Positions 25,501 through 36,065 of a stretch of DNA of 64,000 nucleotides are shown here, piece after piece (positions within the stretch are counted from its first letter, which is position 1; each line of letters begins with the position of its first letter). Source of the stretch: Lonicera japonica (Eukaryota; Streptophyta; Magnoliopsida; Dipsacales; Caprifoliaceae); contig CM038471.1 in the NCBI GenBank assembly GCA_021464415.1, positions 74,192,851-74,256,850 of the forward strand, read 5' to 3'. The notes beneath the pieces were generated by a model, which saw only the letters and a program-made list of their open reading frames with translations, searched no databases and was not told the DNA's origin. A program made the position numbers and the translations under genes.

Positions 25501-28363
25501 AGAATTTTAAGTTGGAAGATCTCAGGGATGTACTCTTTTGCAAAAATACTCAAGTCTTAAGTTATCGTTTGGTTATTGCAAAAGAGTTATATCGGAAAAA
25601 TATCTTGTCAGATTTTCTGGCATACAAGACTAAATTCCAGAGGATACTCCTATTGTTAAAGGACACAAATTTAAGCATAAAGTTTTCATATACGTTGGCT
25701 ATTAGAAATATTATTCATGGTTAAGTATTAACGCATTTGGTTTTAGCGTATGAAGTAAGGGATGTTTGGTATATGTTTTTATGGAATGAACTAATAAAGG
25801 CAGCAATCAAAATTTTACAGTATTATAAAGATTACATGCTCATATTTTGAAATCAGATCAGTTTGAGATCATTTGGTATTCCGATTCTGTATTAAGGTTA
25901 TGATTGTCACAAGGGCTGCATAAGGTATTAAAGAATCATTAAAGTTTTATTGTGACATCGAGGTCTTCTTATTATTAAGAAGATAAGTTCAGAGTTGACA
26001 AGTATGAATAGAGCATATAAGGACAACTCCGCTAAAACACAAATCTACTCACCAAAGGCTAGATACCCGGGGCCATTACGGTCAACTTGGTCATGGGGTA
26101 TTGTTTACTTGATGGTGTGACAGTTTAGTGGGAGTTTGTGGCTAATTGCTTCTATTTGAGTATACCTGTAATTTTTCGATCGAATAAAGGATTTGGTTTT
26201 GACTCTGAATGTTTGCTTTCCATTATAGTAATGACACTAAAGGGAAAGTTTAAGGACTGATCTCAATCAAGTAAAATAGGACCAGTTGAAAATAGGCATG
26301 TATAAATCACATTGCATGTAATTTTCATGCTACGCACCATGATTGATCTATGCCATTTGGCTGTGTTGGTATACGTGACCATTGATGGGTCGAGTTACAA
26401 TTAATGTAACAAAGGCCACTTTGATCCTATATTAATATAATTGATGGACGAGATTGTTTGGATACCCTCAAGTCATGATAACAAGTTTTGGAGCTCACTA
26501 AGGTTAAACACATTTGTCAGGATGATACATATGTGGTCCAGTTGGAGATTGTTGGATTAATTTTATATTAATACAATTAGGGACCACACATGTATATAAT
26601 TAATGTGTGTGTTATCATTTATAAGCCTGAATTTAAGTGATCTAAATTGAGGTTTTAAGTAGGCTTCGGGGTATATTTGTCATGGAATTAATGTGTAGAT
26701 ACCTATAGGCAATTTCTAATTCTACGAGGGGCAGAATTAGAAATAGTGGAAGTTGGCAACCGTTGCCAACCGCCACTATCCGCCACATATATATATATAT
26801 ATATATGAATTAAGGGGTTATGGTCCCCAATTCTACTGACACAAAATATCTCTCGATCCTCTCTTCGGTGAATTGTAAAGGTGTGTACGGAAAGAATTGG
26901 AAGGCCAAGGCCATTACTCGCTCGTCTTCCACTCGATCATTCACTGTTTCAATGGAGTCGGGTACGCTTCCATTATTAAGTGTTCATCTAATATTCATGG
27001 TATTGATATGGATAGATTAATTATGTTACAACAATCATCACACAAAATTATGAGTAAAGCAGACAGTGTAACTACATAATTTTGACAAAAATAATGAACA
27101 AAATTCAAAGTAGAATAGGTGAAAATACTTTTCACACTGAACCTAAAGGGCGCTTGGAACAATACATCAAATCAACAGAATTAAAGGCATATGATTATAA
27201 GATTAACAAAACAGAACATATAATTTTAAAGTTTTTTAAACAATAGGGAAACTGCAGAAACATACTTGACAACTGTGCTGGAACCGTGCTTTGCAATTGC
27301 GGTGATTGCTGCTTAGACACATGCTGGGCCTGAAACAAGAAGTCTGATGTTTGATGTCTTTGTTGCATCATCGGCATCGAAAGGCTCGTATGTTGCTGTG
27401 ACATGGCAGGCTGTGATTGGACAAGAGACCTCTGTTGCTGCTCTTCTGGTTGCTGTCGAGACTTTTGTCCTTGATCTGGCTGCATATTTGCTCTGTTCTT
27501 ATCATTCACCACGATGGAACTACCAGATTGCAGTCTGATCAACGTAGAAGCATTAGATTGCTGATCCAATGGTTGTGAACATGTACTTGAACGGTGGCTT
27601 TGTTGATCCAAAGGTTGTGCATGTGTACTTGAACTTGGGCTGTGGCCCAATGGTAAATGCCTCTGCTGTTGTCTTCTTGGGGCTTCGGTTTGCATCATTG
27701 AGTGCGTCACATTCCCCAGTCCTAGATTTTGCATTTGAAGCAGTTGGGGATGAACCTGCTGCTTCTGTTGTTGTACATTCAAAGATTGCTCCTGATGCTG
27801 TTGGGGAAGGATCTGCTGCTTCTGTTGTTGTACATTCCGAGATTGTCTATTTTCTAGATCATGCCTTCGAGAACTTGAAAAATTATCAAAAGATCCTACT
27901 GGATTCTGTGAAACACAAACACTGGACGTGTTTGTGAAATTGGAGTTCTGGTCAACAACATTTGGCATGCTAGTCTGAGTAGAACCTGTGACAGGAGTAA
28001 ATTTTATTCTCGGGTTATCATCTATATATATATGTATAAGATCCAAAAAGAGAGGTCTTTCTTTCTGGTTATGAAATCGCTTGGATTGAAAAGTAAGGGG
28101 ATGATGTCATAAGTCAAATGACGTTCAGATTCAGACCAACTGGCTACTGGACTCAAAGTGATTACCTCATTTTAAAATTGCAAAAACGATATGGCGTTTC
28201 TTACTTACATATAAATATGACGTAAAAGTTTTTCAAAACTCCATTCAGTCCATATGAGGAATAAAAATACGTTTACATTATATTCATTCAAATCTGTAAA
28301 ACGTACCCAAGGTAATAGTTTTTTTAATCTCAATCTACTTCTCTCGCTACCAACCTATTCAAC

Positions 28364-28394
<31 letters not shown>

Positions 28395-30092
28395 CAAAGC
28401 AACTTCTATATTTCCTTTAGTACCTTGATCAGCAGGACCAGCGCCTTTGGAAGAAGAGTCTAACCGCAATTTAGCCGCAAAATTCTGAAGATGCAAATTT
28501 GAACATATCTTGTGCATATAATCTCCCTGTAAAGTGCAAATGCTCAAAATATTATGTCCAGTGTAACCCAACTTTATATAATATTGGCTGTCAAGAAACA
28601 GCATGTGCATCATTAATCACTATTATAATGCAAAATTAAGGTATATTTGAGATAAAATTAGTCATGTGGGATAAATCATAAATATACCTTGCTTGTCGCA
28701 GTTGAATACACCTCTCTCTCAAACCTCAAAACTATATCCTCAACGTCAGGTGATGGAAGTGAATTATGTCTCAGGGCCCTTTGCATTTTATACATGTAAA
28801 TGATTGAGTTTTAAGAGATTGGTAGAGATAAGGCAATGTCAACAAAGAGTAAGATGCAATGTCACAATTAACACCATTTCCTAATAAATTCTACTCTAGT
28901 CTTTGACTAGAGGCTTTCACAATATATATATATATGGCTAGGATCTGGTGTGGACCACTTGTATACAGTCTGCACCATTTCCATTGCTGAAAACATCTCC
29001 CAATGTTTTGGCAACGAAAATTAGTCGCCAAAAGGCCAGTTCGTACCAGATCCAAACCATATATATGTATACGACTTAGGCTTTTAAGTGGGCTTCCCGC
29101 TCTTTTAACAAAAATAAAATGTCTATTTGGAGGGGTAAATAGATAGATTTTTTTGTAGAGATGATCGATATGGGGATCACCTCCGCCGAGTTTCATTAAA
29201 AATTTCAACCTATATTTATATCAATTTTTTATCACACCAACTTATGAATTGATGAATTTGCTAATGAACTTTGGTGGGGATGGTCTAGTCATTGTATAGA
29301 TCATATATACAATTTTTCATAAAAAAATTCATTATTTACCCCTACAAATGGACATCCCTTCTTTTTGTTAAAGAGAAGGAACCAAACCGAAAACAAGAGA
29401 AGCATGAGACCTAAGCGCAAAGCAAATGTTCTCTATCCTAGTAAGATTTTATCGACAACATACAGAAGAACACAAGATCGCTCACAAAACCATAGTCGGA
29501 GATATTTTCTAGCCAGTAAAAGCAAAATTTGGTTCCTCTGATTGGGTTAAAAGCAAATTCAACCCAAAACTAACAAAAATCAGATTGTCACCTAATCCGT
29601 TTTCCATCTCGAAATCATTACTTGTGCTTCAGAAAAGGAAAAATAATTATTTGGTAATCTATATTGACCCCTTTTCCAGTAATTTCAATGTTCAACAAAA
29701 AAAATCTTTTAATTAACACTTGTGAGGGAATGTTTTTCCAATAAGAGATCCAAAATTTCAGAAACAGCATATAATGCATAATATATTTAGATTAGGCCAT
29801 AAAACATCCCTTAATCCCGAGTAAATAAATGAACTAATACAACTCTTCTATTCATGAATAGATAGGCGGTAAATGACTCAATTTGTATCTAAACTTTCTG
29901 GCATCAATCAAGGTTTATAGTACACAAAAACCAATATATTTTTACCGATTTGAGCGAATTCAAAACAAAAAAAAATACTTCTTACATGTGATGAATACAC
30001 TTTCGTCTAATCTCGGGTGGTAGCTGACTTCTCCAATTACAGTGTTTCATCTCAGGTGCACCTTTGGAAGACTCTCCATTGTTGACATCCAT
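16562..30092 (-). CDS. MED15: Mediator complex subunit 15a-like (MED15), 11 exons
   Basis: Tail-module Mediator subunit: its KIX domain meets activators and couples them to RNA polymerase II in the nucleus (family knowledge). Exons, minus strand: 30092-29986, 28778-28688, 28526-28424, 27985-27266, 21341-21271, 20907-20833, 20589-19819, 18999-18727, 17556-17350, 17249-17173, 16757-16562. All junctions are GT-AG, phases agree, and the total of 2691 nt is 896 residues plus TGA. Residues about 20-90 read NWRSQLPPEIRRK, LRFEREVYSTATSK and GDYMHKICSNL, as in plant KIX domains. Residues about 100-340 are Gln-rich; DDWREEFYR and a Leu-rich stretch follow; the C-terminus has GSAPGNGSRSLVGEDL, EEIREVNQRLIDTVVDI, EDLSVKAKSK and FSSKYGTWEKL. 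It is shorter than the roughly 1300-residue Arabidopsis MED15a, mostly in the Gln-rich part. Intron 4 is 5.9 kb because of nested LTR elements. Possible weak points are the exon-2 acceptor (AAAG) and the untested start. Confidence 0.88.
16800..16990. mobile_element. Hairpin MITE in MED15 intron 10
   Basis: Inverted repeat: 'ttggaaaaggagatgag...ggtgagatgctct' (16821-16858) faces 'gaacatctcaccaaat...tctttttccaa' (16937-16977). The same family is seen at 40386-40640. Confidence 0.55.
17695..17860 (-). mobile_element. SINE-like insertion in MED15 intron 8
   Basis: Diverged counterpart of 1236-1395 in copy A, in the intron between exons 8 and 9, with the same 'gttgcacttg', 'gacctc.aggttc' and 'gacaaccca' blocks. 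It was inserted before the duplication. Confidence 0.4.
18200..18600 (+). other. Intron 8 stretch with a hydrophobic reading frame, unrecognised
   Basis: A 101-codon plus-strand frame (18242-18547) encodes a strongly hydrophobic peptide. It ends in 'gggcatagtggaccttctcc', which looks like a decayed transposon tail. There is no homologue I recognise, and it is antisense within an intron of the MED15-like gene. Probably not a gene. Confidence 0.25.
19305..19647. mobile_element. CACTA-like MITE
   Basis: Begins CACTACAACAAA and ends with an inverted relative (TTGCTGTAATG). Repeated 'ttagtgac' and 'ttttagca' motifs lie inside. It sits in MED15 intron 7. No exact 3-bp target duplication was found, so the class is tentative. 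Confidence 0.45.
21971..22170. repeat. About 33-bp minisatellite in the solo LTR
   Basis: Six or so imperfect units of 'ggcctaagtgatcactctg' followed by 'gcctaaattagcca'. A TGATCA palindrome core is kept in nearly every unit. Confidence 0.75.
22789..23279 (+). repeat. 5' LTR of the 4.2-kb element
   Basis: 491 bp, TGTTGG...CAACA, with a (ta)n tract near 23027-23052. Confidence 0.85.
23912..24007. repeat. Three consecutive hairpin units
   Basis: TTGTCACTG...CAGTGACAA (23913-23937), TTGTCACAGT...ACTGTGAC (about 23949-23972) and TTGTCACTG...CAGTGACAA (about 23983-24007). Each is a stem of 7-10 bp with a short loop, in the leader-side interior of the non-autonomous element. Confidence 0.75.
26550..27033 (+). 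repeat. 3' LTR of the 4.2-kb element
   Basis: 484 bp. Nearly identical to 22789-23279 with a shorter TA tract. Confidence 0.85.
28365..28394. repeat. (GA)n microsatellite in MED15 intron 3
   Basis: About 15 GA repeats, 30 nt downstream of the exon-3 donor in the sense of the gene. Confidence 0.9.
29099..29375. mobile_element. Foldback MITE in MED15 intron 1
   Basis: Left arm 'ctcttttaacaaaa...ggaggggtaaatag...gatgatcg' is mirrored by the right arm 'tagatcatat...tatttacccctacaaatgg...tttttgttaaagag', roughly 120 bp each. The family recurs at 56066-56396 and as the array at 1660-2190. Confidence 0.65.
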
Positions 30093-30340
30093 CAAGCTCT
30101 GAATTCAAAATGGCAAAGGGAAAATATGTAAATACTGCCTAGCAAAGTCATTACTCTGTAGAAACTTATATAATAAAATTGCAACGGCCACTTTGTCGAT
30201 TAATGATAAATTTGAATTTTGAATATTAAACACGAGGGCTTATATGTAATTCTTATCTTTGAATAAAAAAGGAAAGTTGTTGGGCTTACACGTCTTGCTG
30301 AGATGGCAGAACAGACGTATATGGCAAGAATAATTATATG
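30093..30340 (-). promoter_or_regulatory. Immediate upstream region of the MED15-like gene
   Basis: Upstream of the proposed ATG at 30092. It is conserved with 6005-6300 upstream of the decayed copy. No TATA box or 5' UTR border can be set with confidence. TRIM-like repeats begin about 250 bp upstream of the start. Confidence 0.35.
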
Positions 30341-30690
30341 TAACATATATACACATTGTTAGAAACTCGGGAATAATTATATATAACATATATACAGTGT
30401 TAGAAACTCTTTCCTAAAAACCTAAACTATTAGGAAGAGGCACCACAATGTACTTAATGCTAACATGCTCCACACAGGGGGGTAAATTTATGTGAAAATT
30501 CTATACAATATATATATACAGAGTGTTAGAAATCATCTCTTCTAGAAACTTAAGCTATTCGGAAGGGGCACCACAATGTATATCATGATAACACCCTCTC
30601 TCACAAGCAACCTTATACTTGCACGTGGACTACACACAGAGGAAACATATTTATCTGCACGAATAGTTCTATACAATATATATATACACA
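30340..30690 (-). repeat. TRIM LTR-like units upstream of MED15
   Basis: Three units with 'gttagaaa(c/t)', 'cttaagctatt', 'accacaatgta' and 'cttgcacgtgga...cacacagagg', as in the array at 6355-7140. Confidence 0.55.
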
Positions 30691-31480
30691 GAGTCTTAGA
30701 AACAAAACTGAAAACAAGAGAAACATGGGTCTTAAGGACCATGAGTGTCTGTAAACCCCTTGAAACTCTGTTTACCATTTTAAGGCCTCGCAAAAGTTCT
30801 CTACCCCAGTAAGATTTTATCGATTTTATAATGAAGATGTTGATCCATTTTAGCCATTTTCAAGATAGAGGCCCTAGGAAAAATATAGCAATTTAAAACA
30901 GAGAAAATTATTAAATCAACAAACATTCACAAGAATGCAAGATCGCTCACAAAACCATAGTCAGAAATATTTTGTAGGCAATAAAAGGAAAAAAAATGTT
31001 CCTCTAAATTGGGTGGTAAGAAAAATCAACCCAAAGCCAACAAACACCATATTGTCGCCAGTGAATCGGAACAAAATTTAGAGATCGAGTCAATGTATCA
31101 TCATATAATCAGTTTCCTAATTAAATATCATTGGATGTGTTTCAAATTAAAAAAAAAAGTAATTTCAAAATTCAACTGAAAAAAATATTATAATTAACAC
31201 TTGAGAAATTTGTGTTCAATTATCCACTGAAGGAGCCCAAAGTTTCCAAAATGCATACAAAGTATTATGCATATATTTAAATTAACCCACAAATAATCCC
31301 ATAACCACGAGTGTATATAAATTTTCTAGAAAAGATCGTGGTTGATAAAACACAAAAACCAATATACTTCTACCGAATTTGAGCAAATTCATAACTGTTG
31401 GGCTTATATGTAATTCGTATCTCGAAACAAAATAGGAAAACCGCTTGGTTTATGTGTCTTGTAGAGCTGGCAATATGTGC
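30691..31480. other. Flank of copy B, no gene
   Basis: AT-rich DNA with partial internal repetition of the exon-1 side: 'caagatcgctcacaaaaccatagtc' occurs at both 29473 and 30942. This suggests a local duplication of intron/flank DNA. No coding region. Confidence 0.4.
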
Positions 31481-32095
31481 AAGAATACTCATATAAAATA
31501 TATATACACAATATTAGAAACCATCTCTCCTAAAACCAGAAGCTATTAAGAAGAGGCACCGCACTATCTCCCTCAGGTGCAACCACTAACTTGCACGTGA
31601 AGAGAAGCAAAAACAACATATTTTATAAGTTAATATGATAATTAAATTTAGATGGCCACTTTATCGGTTGTAAATCAGATTACCAAACAGTGACCTTATT
31701 AATCTAACCTCAAACGGCCAGCTTCATTAAAGGAGAAAGTATAGGCTATTACAATAATTCTTCTCTCTGGACAAAAAATAAAAATTGTTGGGTTTAAGCG
31801 TCTTGGAGAGCTGGCGGGGCGTAGGTATATGTGCAAGAATAGTTATATATACTATATACACAGGTGTTAGAAACCACATCTTTTGAAACATAAGCAATGT
31901 GGAAGACCCACCACAATGTCTCTCACACGTGCGAGTCATGTGCAACACCAACTCGCAAGTGAAAAGAAGACATAAAGAACATATTTCATTACAAATGGGG
32001 AGTGGAGGTAAACAAGGCTTGAACGTTGGACCTCCTAGAACCAGAGGTCTCTAACATGTCATATTATATATTGTGGCCATAGTTCAGAGAATTCA
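31480..32095 (-). repeat. More TRIM LTR-like units with an internal TRIM segment
   Basis: Units near 31505-31610 and 31860-31960, followed by 'aggcttgaacgttggacctcc' (near 32015), the internal tRNA-like portion of these TRIMs. Degenerate. Confidence 0.45.
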
Positions 32096-33648
32096 ACAAG
32101 GCTCCTCACAAGTGGCATAATTTTGAGTCCAGCATGTGGCAATTTATATTGGGTGATGTGGAGCACATGTGGTTGTCGGGCCTGACATGTCAGTGTATAC
32201 CCCTATCTAACAAAGTTGACACAAAAAGCTGATACGCTGATGTGGATAAATGCATCCATTGGCATTTTAGGTCAACTATCAATTGAATGGTTTCATGTAT
32301 AGTAAATCATACTTATGGTAATACTTATCTCTCCAAAACGAGGGGAGAGAGAGATAGGGAGTAGAACTCATATAGGACCATGCCAAATTACACTTCATAG
32401 AGGTAAATTATTAAATTATGCGAGGAGTTTACAAATCTCATCTCGTCATACCTAAGAAGCATGGACTATTCAATATCCATAACCCCTTTGCAATAACAAG
32501 AAATAATATTTTCTTCACAAAACTTACTCTAAGAAGGCAAAATGTTTGCGTGGATTGTGTGACACGCATATAGGACACCAACACTTCGCCACACGATAAG
32601 TTACATTTTAAACACTTCTTTTCACGTGCTCAGTACTTAAATATGAAATTATATACTTTGAATATATATCCGATAGGGGGAGGCCTAGAACATAGAGTGC
32701 CTAAGAGGGAACTAGGCTAGGGGGATAGATTTTTGTATTTATGCTAACATGAAAAAAATCTAACTATAATTCTAAAACGATAGTTAAGAATTTGTTAGAC
32801 TATAATTCTAATCTCCATCCTGCCAGGCGGTAGACTAAGCGGCAAACTAGTGGCTAGGCGGAGCCTAATCGACCCTAGGCAGGGATTTTTAGATCATTGT
32901 TCTCTTCTTACACCCATATTTTACTACAATTACATTTTATTTTATTAAAAACCCATCTCCGACATTTCTTGGATGTCAAATGTGACCAACAAACCTTTAA
33001 TGTAAATATAAAACACTATTTGTGTATGCAAAAGAAAATGCTACTTGAAACCATGAGAGCATCCACAATGATAAAGATGATTGGATGAGTAAGCTGCTTA
33101 ACATTTAAAAGGGCCTTTCGGAGTCCTTATTCTCTTCAGTCGAACTATAGAAGTCTGGCCAACAAGGAAACATAATTGAGTATTTGTTTCAACAATAAAA
33201 CGGCTTTTATATCTTTAAGAGTCCATACGGTAATGAACTTTATCCAACTTATGTTTATCCTTACTTACTCCAATGAAATAGAATTTTAGACTAGAGACGA
33301 AAATAGGATAAACTTATCCTACCTATTGTACCCATTGTGGATGTGCAAGATTTTAGTTCACCTCAACTCAATTTGGTTTCCCGAAACAATTTCATGTTTA
33401 CTCTTTCGAGTTCATTCAAATTTCCCATTCCCCATTCCCAAACCCAAAAAGGAGAAGAAGTAAAGCTCTTAAATGATGAAATCATTGATTTGAAGAACAA
33501 TTGGTACAATTCAATTAACTAAAGCAAATGGCTAATTGCTAATGCCAAAGTAATACGGCATCTATAAAGCATAATGTACCGTTGTTTAATGCATTGTCTG
33601 CTTCGGCGTAACCTAAAACTTTTTGTGCTACAGCAATTCCCTTCCTAC
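32096..33648. other. Flank of copy B, no gene
   Basis: Matches copy A at 8230-8710 and 11900-12060. A decayed element with 'gcctaggc...cggcaaactagtggctaggcgg' lies near 32680-32890. No coding region supported. Confidence 0.4.
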
Positions 33649-33810
33649 CAGAGGCAGAGGGAAGTGACGGTTAATGGAGCAATTGCCCCCTCCTAATTTT
33701 CAAAATTTGGGCGTTAAATTTTTCTTAAAAAAAAAAAATAGTAGTAGTAGCATTAATTTCGAAAGCCCCCCTCGCCCCATGGCCTTAGCCAAATTCCTGG
33801 CTCCGCCATG
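33649..33810. mobile_element. Miniature hAT element
   Basis: 162 bp. Flanks cttcctac (33641-33648) and cttcctaa (33811-33818) make an 8-bp duplication with one mismatch. Tips CAGAGGCAG / TGGCTCCGCCATG resemble those of the larger element at 62682-63339. Confidence 0.65.
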
Positions 33811-34525
33811 CTTCCTAATACTACCGTATGGTGTAGTTGGCCAAAAGAACAAATTTTTCCCTCTTCAAAAAATATGTTAAATTCCATAAAATTCTTATGC
33901 ATATGTTCAAATTTGTTTGCTAGTATGTGATCATAAATATGTAGAGGCATATACATATACATATGCATACAAATATATTTATATTTATATATAGAGAGAG
34001 ATAAATTTGTTTACCTTTTAAGTTGAAATCAACTATGAAAGGCTGCAGGGAAATAAACACTACGGCGATTCTCTGCGAAGTCAATGTGTATCAATAATCC
34101 ATCGATATGAGACTTGGAAGTTAAGGAAGCTCTTTCTCTCTCACACACTCTCTGTTAATTGCATACATTTGTTTGATCCTTTTGATCCAACTCTGTAATA
34201 TATATACGAGCGCGCTTTCTGTATTCGATTATTTTTGTCACGTGCATCTCACGTGTGCATTTTAATTTCCACTTTTTTAATTTCCACTTAAACTCTCTAT
34301 ATTAATAGATTGTTAAATATTTAATAATAATAAATATTTCAAATATAATCATCTGTAGAGGTTTTCATATACCTCTAAATCATAAGTTAATTTTTGCATG
34401 TAATTTCAAGTCCCATGCCAAAATTTGTTAATAATATGTTACATGTATAGCAACAAGTATTTATAATCACCTGATGCATAATTTGTTTTGACAAATGCTT
34501 GAAGTGCATAATTGACAGTTGTAAA

Positions 34526-35222
34526 TAGGGGTGTTTTTGGTTTCGATGGGGATAGAAATTGAGGTATCCCAAACTCAAAACAAATATAAAAATTTGGTTT
34601 CGGTTCGGTTCGGTTTTTCGGTTTCTAATTCTTCGAAACTTAAACTCGAACCAAACTTTTCGGTTTTATTCGGTTTTGACATGAGTTTTTTTTTTTCTAA
34701 ATCAACTTAACGTAACAATATAATACTAATAGTAATGTCATAATGGTTCATATTCAAATTAAAGTCATGGTTTCTTAGAAACAATGAACAAATACCATGT
34801 TTTTTATTTAGTTACTATTTTATTTATACATTTACAAGAATAAAATTCATTAAATCATTTAATGAATTATCTTGCCATCATGTACGTGATAAAACTTAGC
34901 AATGTGTAGTTATTTCAATAATAAGAGCACGTGTTAATGACTTTTTATTTAAGATTGTCACAATATGCAGTTAATAAATAACATATCTTATAAAATGTCA
35001 TCTTTTTAAAAGTATAGTATAATTAATATGGGCCCTTAAAGTATATATTAACATTTTTTTTCTTATACATAATTCGGTTCGGTTTAATTTAGTTTTGGAC
35101 AAGCTTGCCCTAAACCCGAACCAAACTTTTCGGTTTCCTTTTTTTTCAGTTTGGAATTTTATAGATCAGTCCAAATCGATTCAGTCCGTTCAGTCGGTTT
35201 TCAAATTGGCCTTAACACCCTA
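34526..35222. mobile_element. Non-autonomous hAT element abutting a Copia LTR
   Basis: Perfect 8-bp duplication gttgtaaa at 34518-34525 and 35223-35230. Ends TAGGGGTGTT / AACACCCTA. Subterminal 'ttcggttcggttt' motifs occur on both sides. No transposase. Its right duplication abuts the start of the recognisable 5' LTR of the Copia element at 35231, so it may have inserted into that LTR. Confidence 0.8.
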
Positions 35223-35418
35223 GTTGTAAATGATTCCTAGAATCGCGTGATATTATTTTTCTTTCCAGTGTATAGCTTATTACATCCCTATTTAAGGGAC
35301 CTTTGTATTCATTCATAATCATAACAATATAATTCATTCTCTATTCTCTCTCTCCATTCGTCAACATGGTATCAGAGCAACCCGCGATCCATTACAAGCC
35401 CTAGCCCTAGCCATCACC

Positions 35419-35973
35419 ATGCAGCCACCAATACCACCTTCCATCACAAACCCACCTTCCGTAGCCGCTATCTTCGACTGGCCTCTACAACAGTTCAATG
35501 TGAAAAATGCCTTCCTACATGGGGATTTAGAAGGGAAAGTATATATGAAATTTTCACCTGGATATAAGATCTCGGTTGAGCATACAAATAAAGTTTGCAA
35601 GTTGGAAAAATCTTTATATGGGCTAAAACAATCCCCTAGAGCCTGGTTTAGGAGATTCGCGAGATCAATGAGAAAGTTTGGGTACAGCCAGAGTAATTCT
35701 AATCATACTTTATTTTTGAAGAAGAATCATGGGAAGATTACGGCTCTTATTGTTTATGTGGATGACATGGTGCTCACAGGAAACGACCCTCAAGAACAAC
35801 AGGCATTGAAGAAGCTCTTATCTCAGGAAGTTGAGATGAAAGACCTTGGGAACTTGAAATATTTTTTGGGGATCGAGGTGTCTAGATCATCAAAAATCAT
35901 TTTCCTATCTCAGAGAAAGTATGCCCTAGACTTACTGAATAAAATCGGGGGATATCTGCTTGTCAACCGTTAG
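35419..35973 (+). pseudogene. Copia reverse-transcriptase fragment
   Basis: 184-codon frame. From about residue 25 it holds the Copia RT blocks VKNAFLHGDL, YGLKQSPRAW, YVDDMVLTGN (catalytic YVDD present), DLGNLKYFLGIEV and SQRKYALDLL. The N-terminal third of RT is missing and is replaced by leader-derived codons. A stop follows where RNase H should continue, so no complete polyprotein can be made. Confidence 0.85.
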
Positions 35974-36065
35974 AGACTCTAATAGAGGATGAATTGAAGT
36001 TAAAGGTCGAAACAAATCAAGTACCCGTCAATAAAGGGCGCTATTAGAGATTAGTAGGAAGATTA

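Larger units (their letters stand above)
22789..27033 (+). mobile_element. Non-autonomous LTR retrotransposon (Copia-type PBS), 4.2 kb
   Basis: Two LTRs, 22789-23279 and 26550-27033, begin TGTTGG and end CAACA. They differ by roughly a dozen substitutions plus TA-tract length, by eye. Perfect target duplication atcat at 22784-22788 and 27034-27038. PBS TGGTATCAGAGC at 23282-23293 and a purine-rich 'cagttggagat' just before the 3' LTR. The 3.3-kb interior has only short frames and no gag, integrase, reverse transcriptase or RNase H motif that I can recognise, so it would depend on a partner element. It is inserted in the older solo LTR. Confidence 0.85.
21806..27040. mobile_element. Solo LTR, split by a younger Copia insertion
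   Basis: Outer element of a nest in MED15 intron 4. Its sequence is 21806-22788 plus two bases at 27039-27040. Ends TGATG and CATCA are perfect inverted repeats. Flanks are cataa (21801-21805) and cacaa (27041-27045), a 5-bp duplication with one mismatch; copy A shows the empty site ('ttcacaaaattatgag', near 5610). A TATA-like 'taatataaatag' lies near 22438. No coding sequence. Confidence 0.65.
16562..34270. repeat. Tandem segmental duplication, copy B
   Basis: Counterpart of 1-14430. It carries the intact MED15-like gene and its flank. It is longer mainly because intron 4 took in about 5.2 kb of LTR elements and because exons 1-3 with their introns persist here. Confidence 0.8.

Noticed and set aside
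27347..27937. Plus-strand frames opposite MED15 exon 4
   Set aside because: Shadows of the Gln-rich minus-strand exon, whose splice phases and homology are strong.
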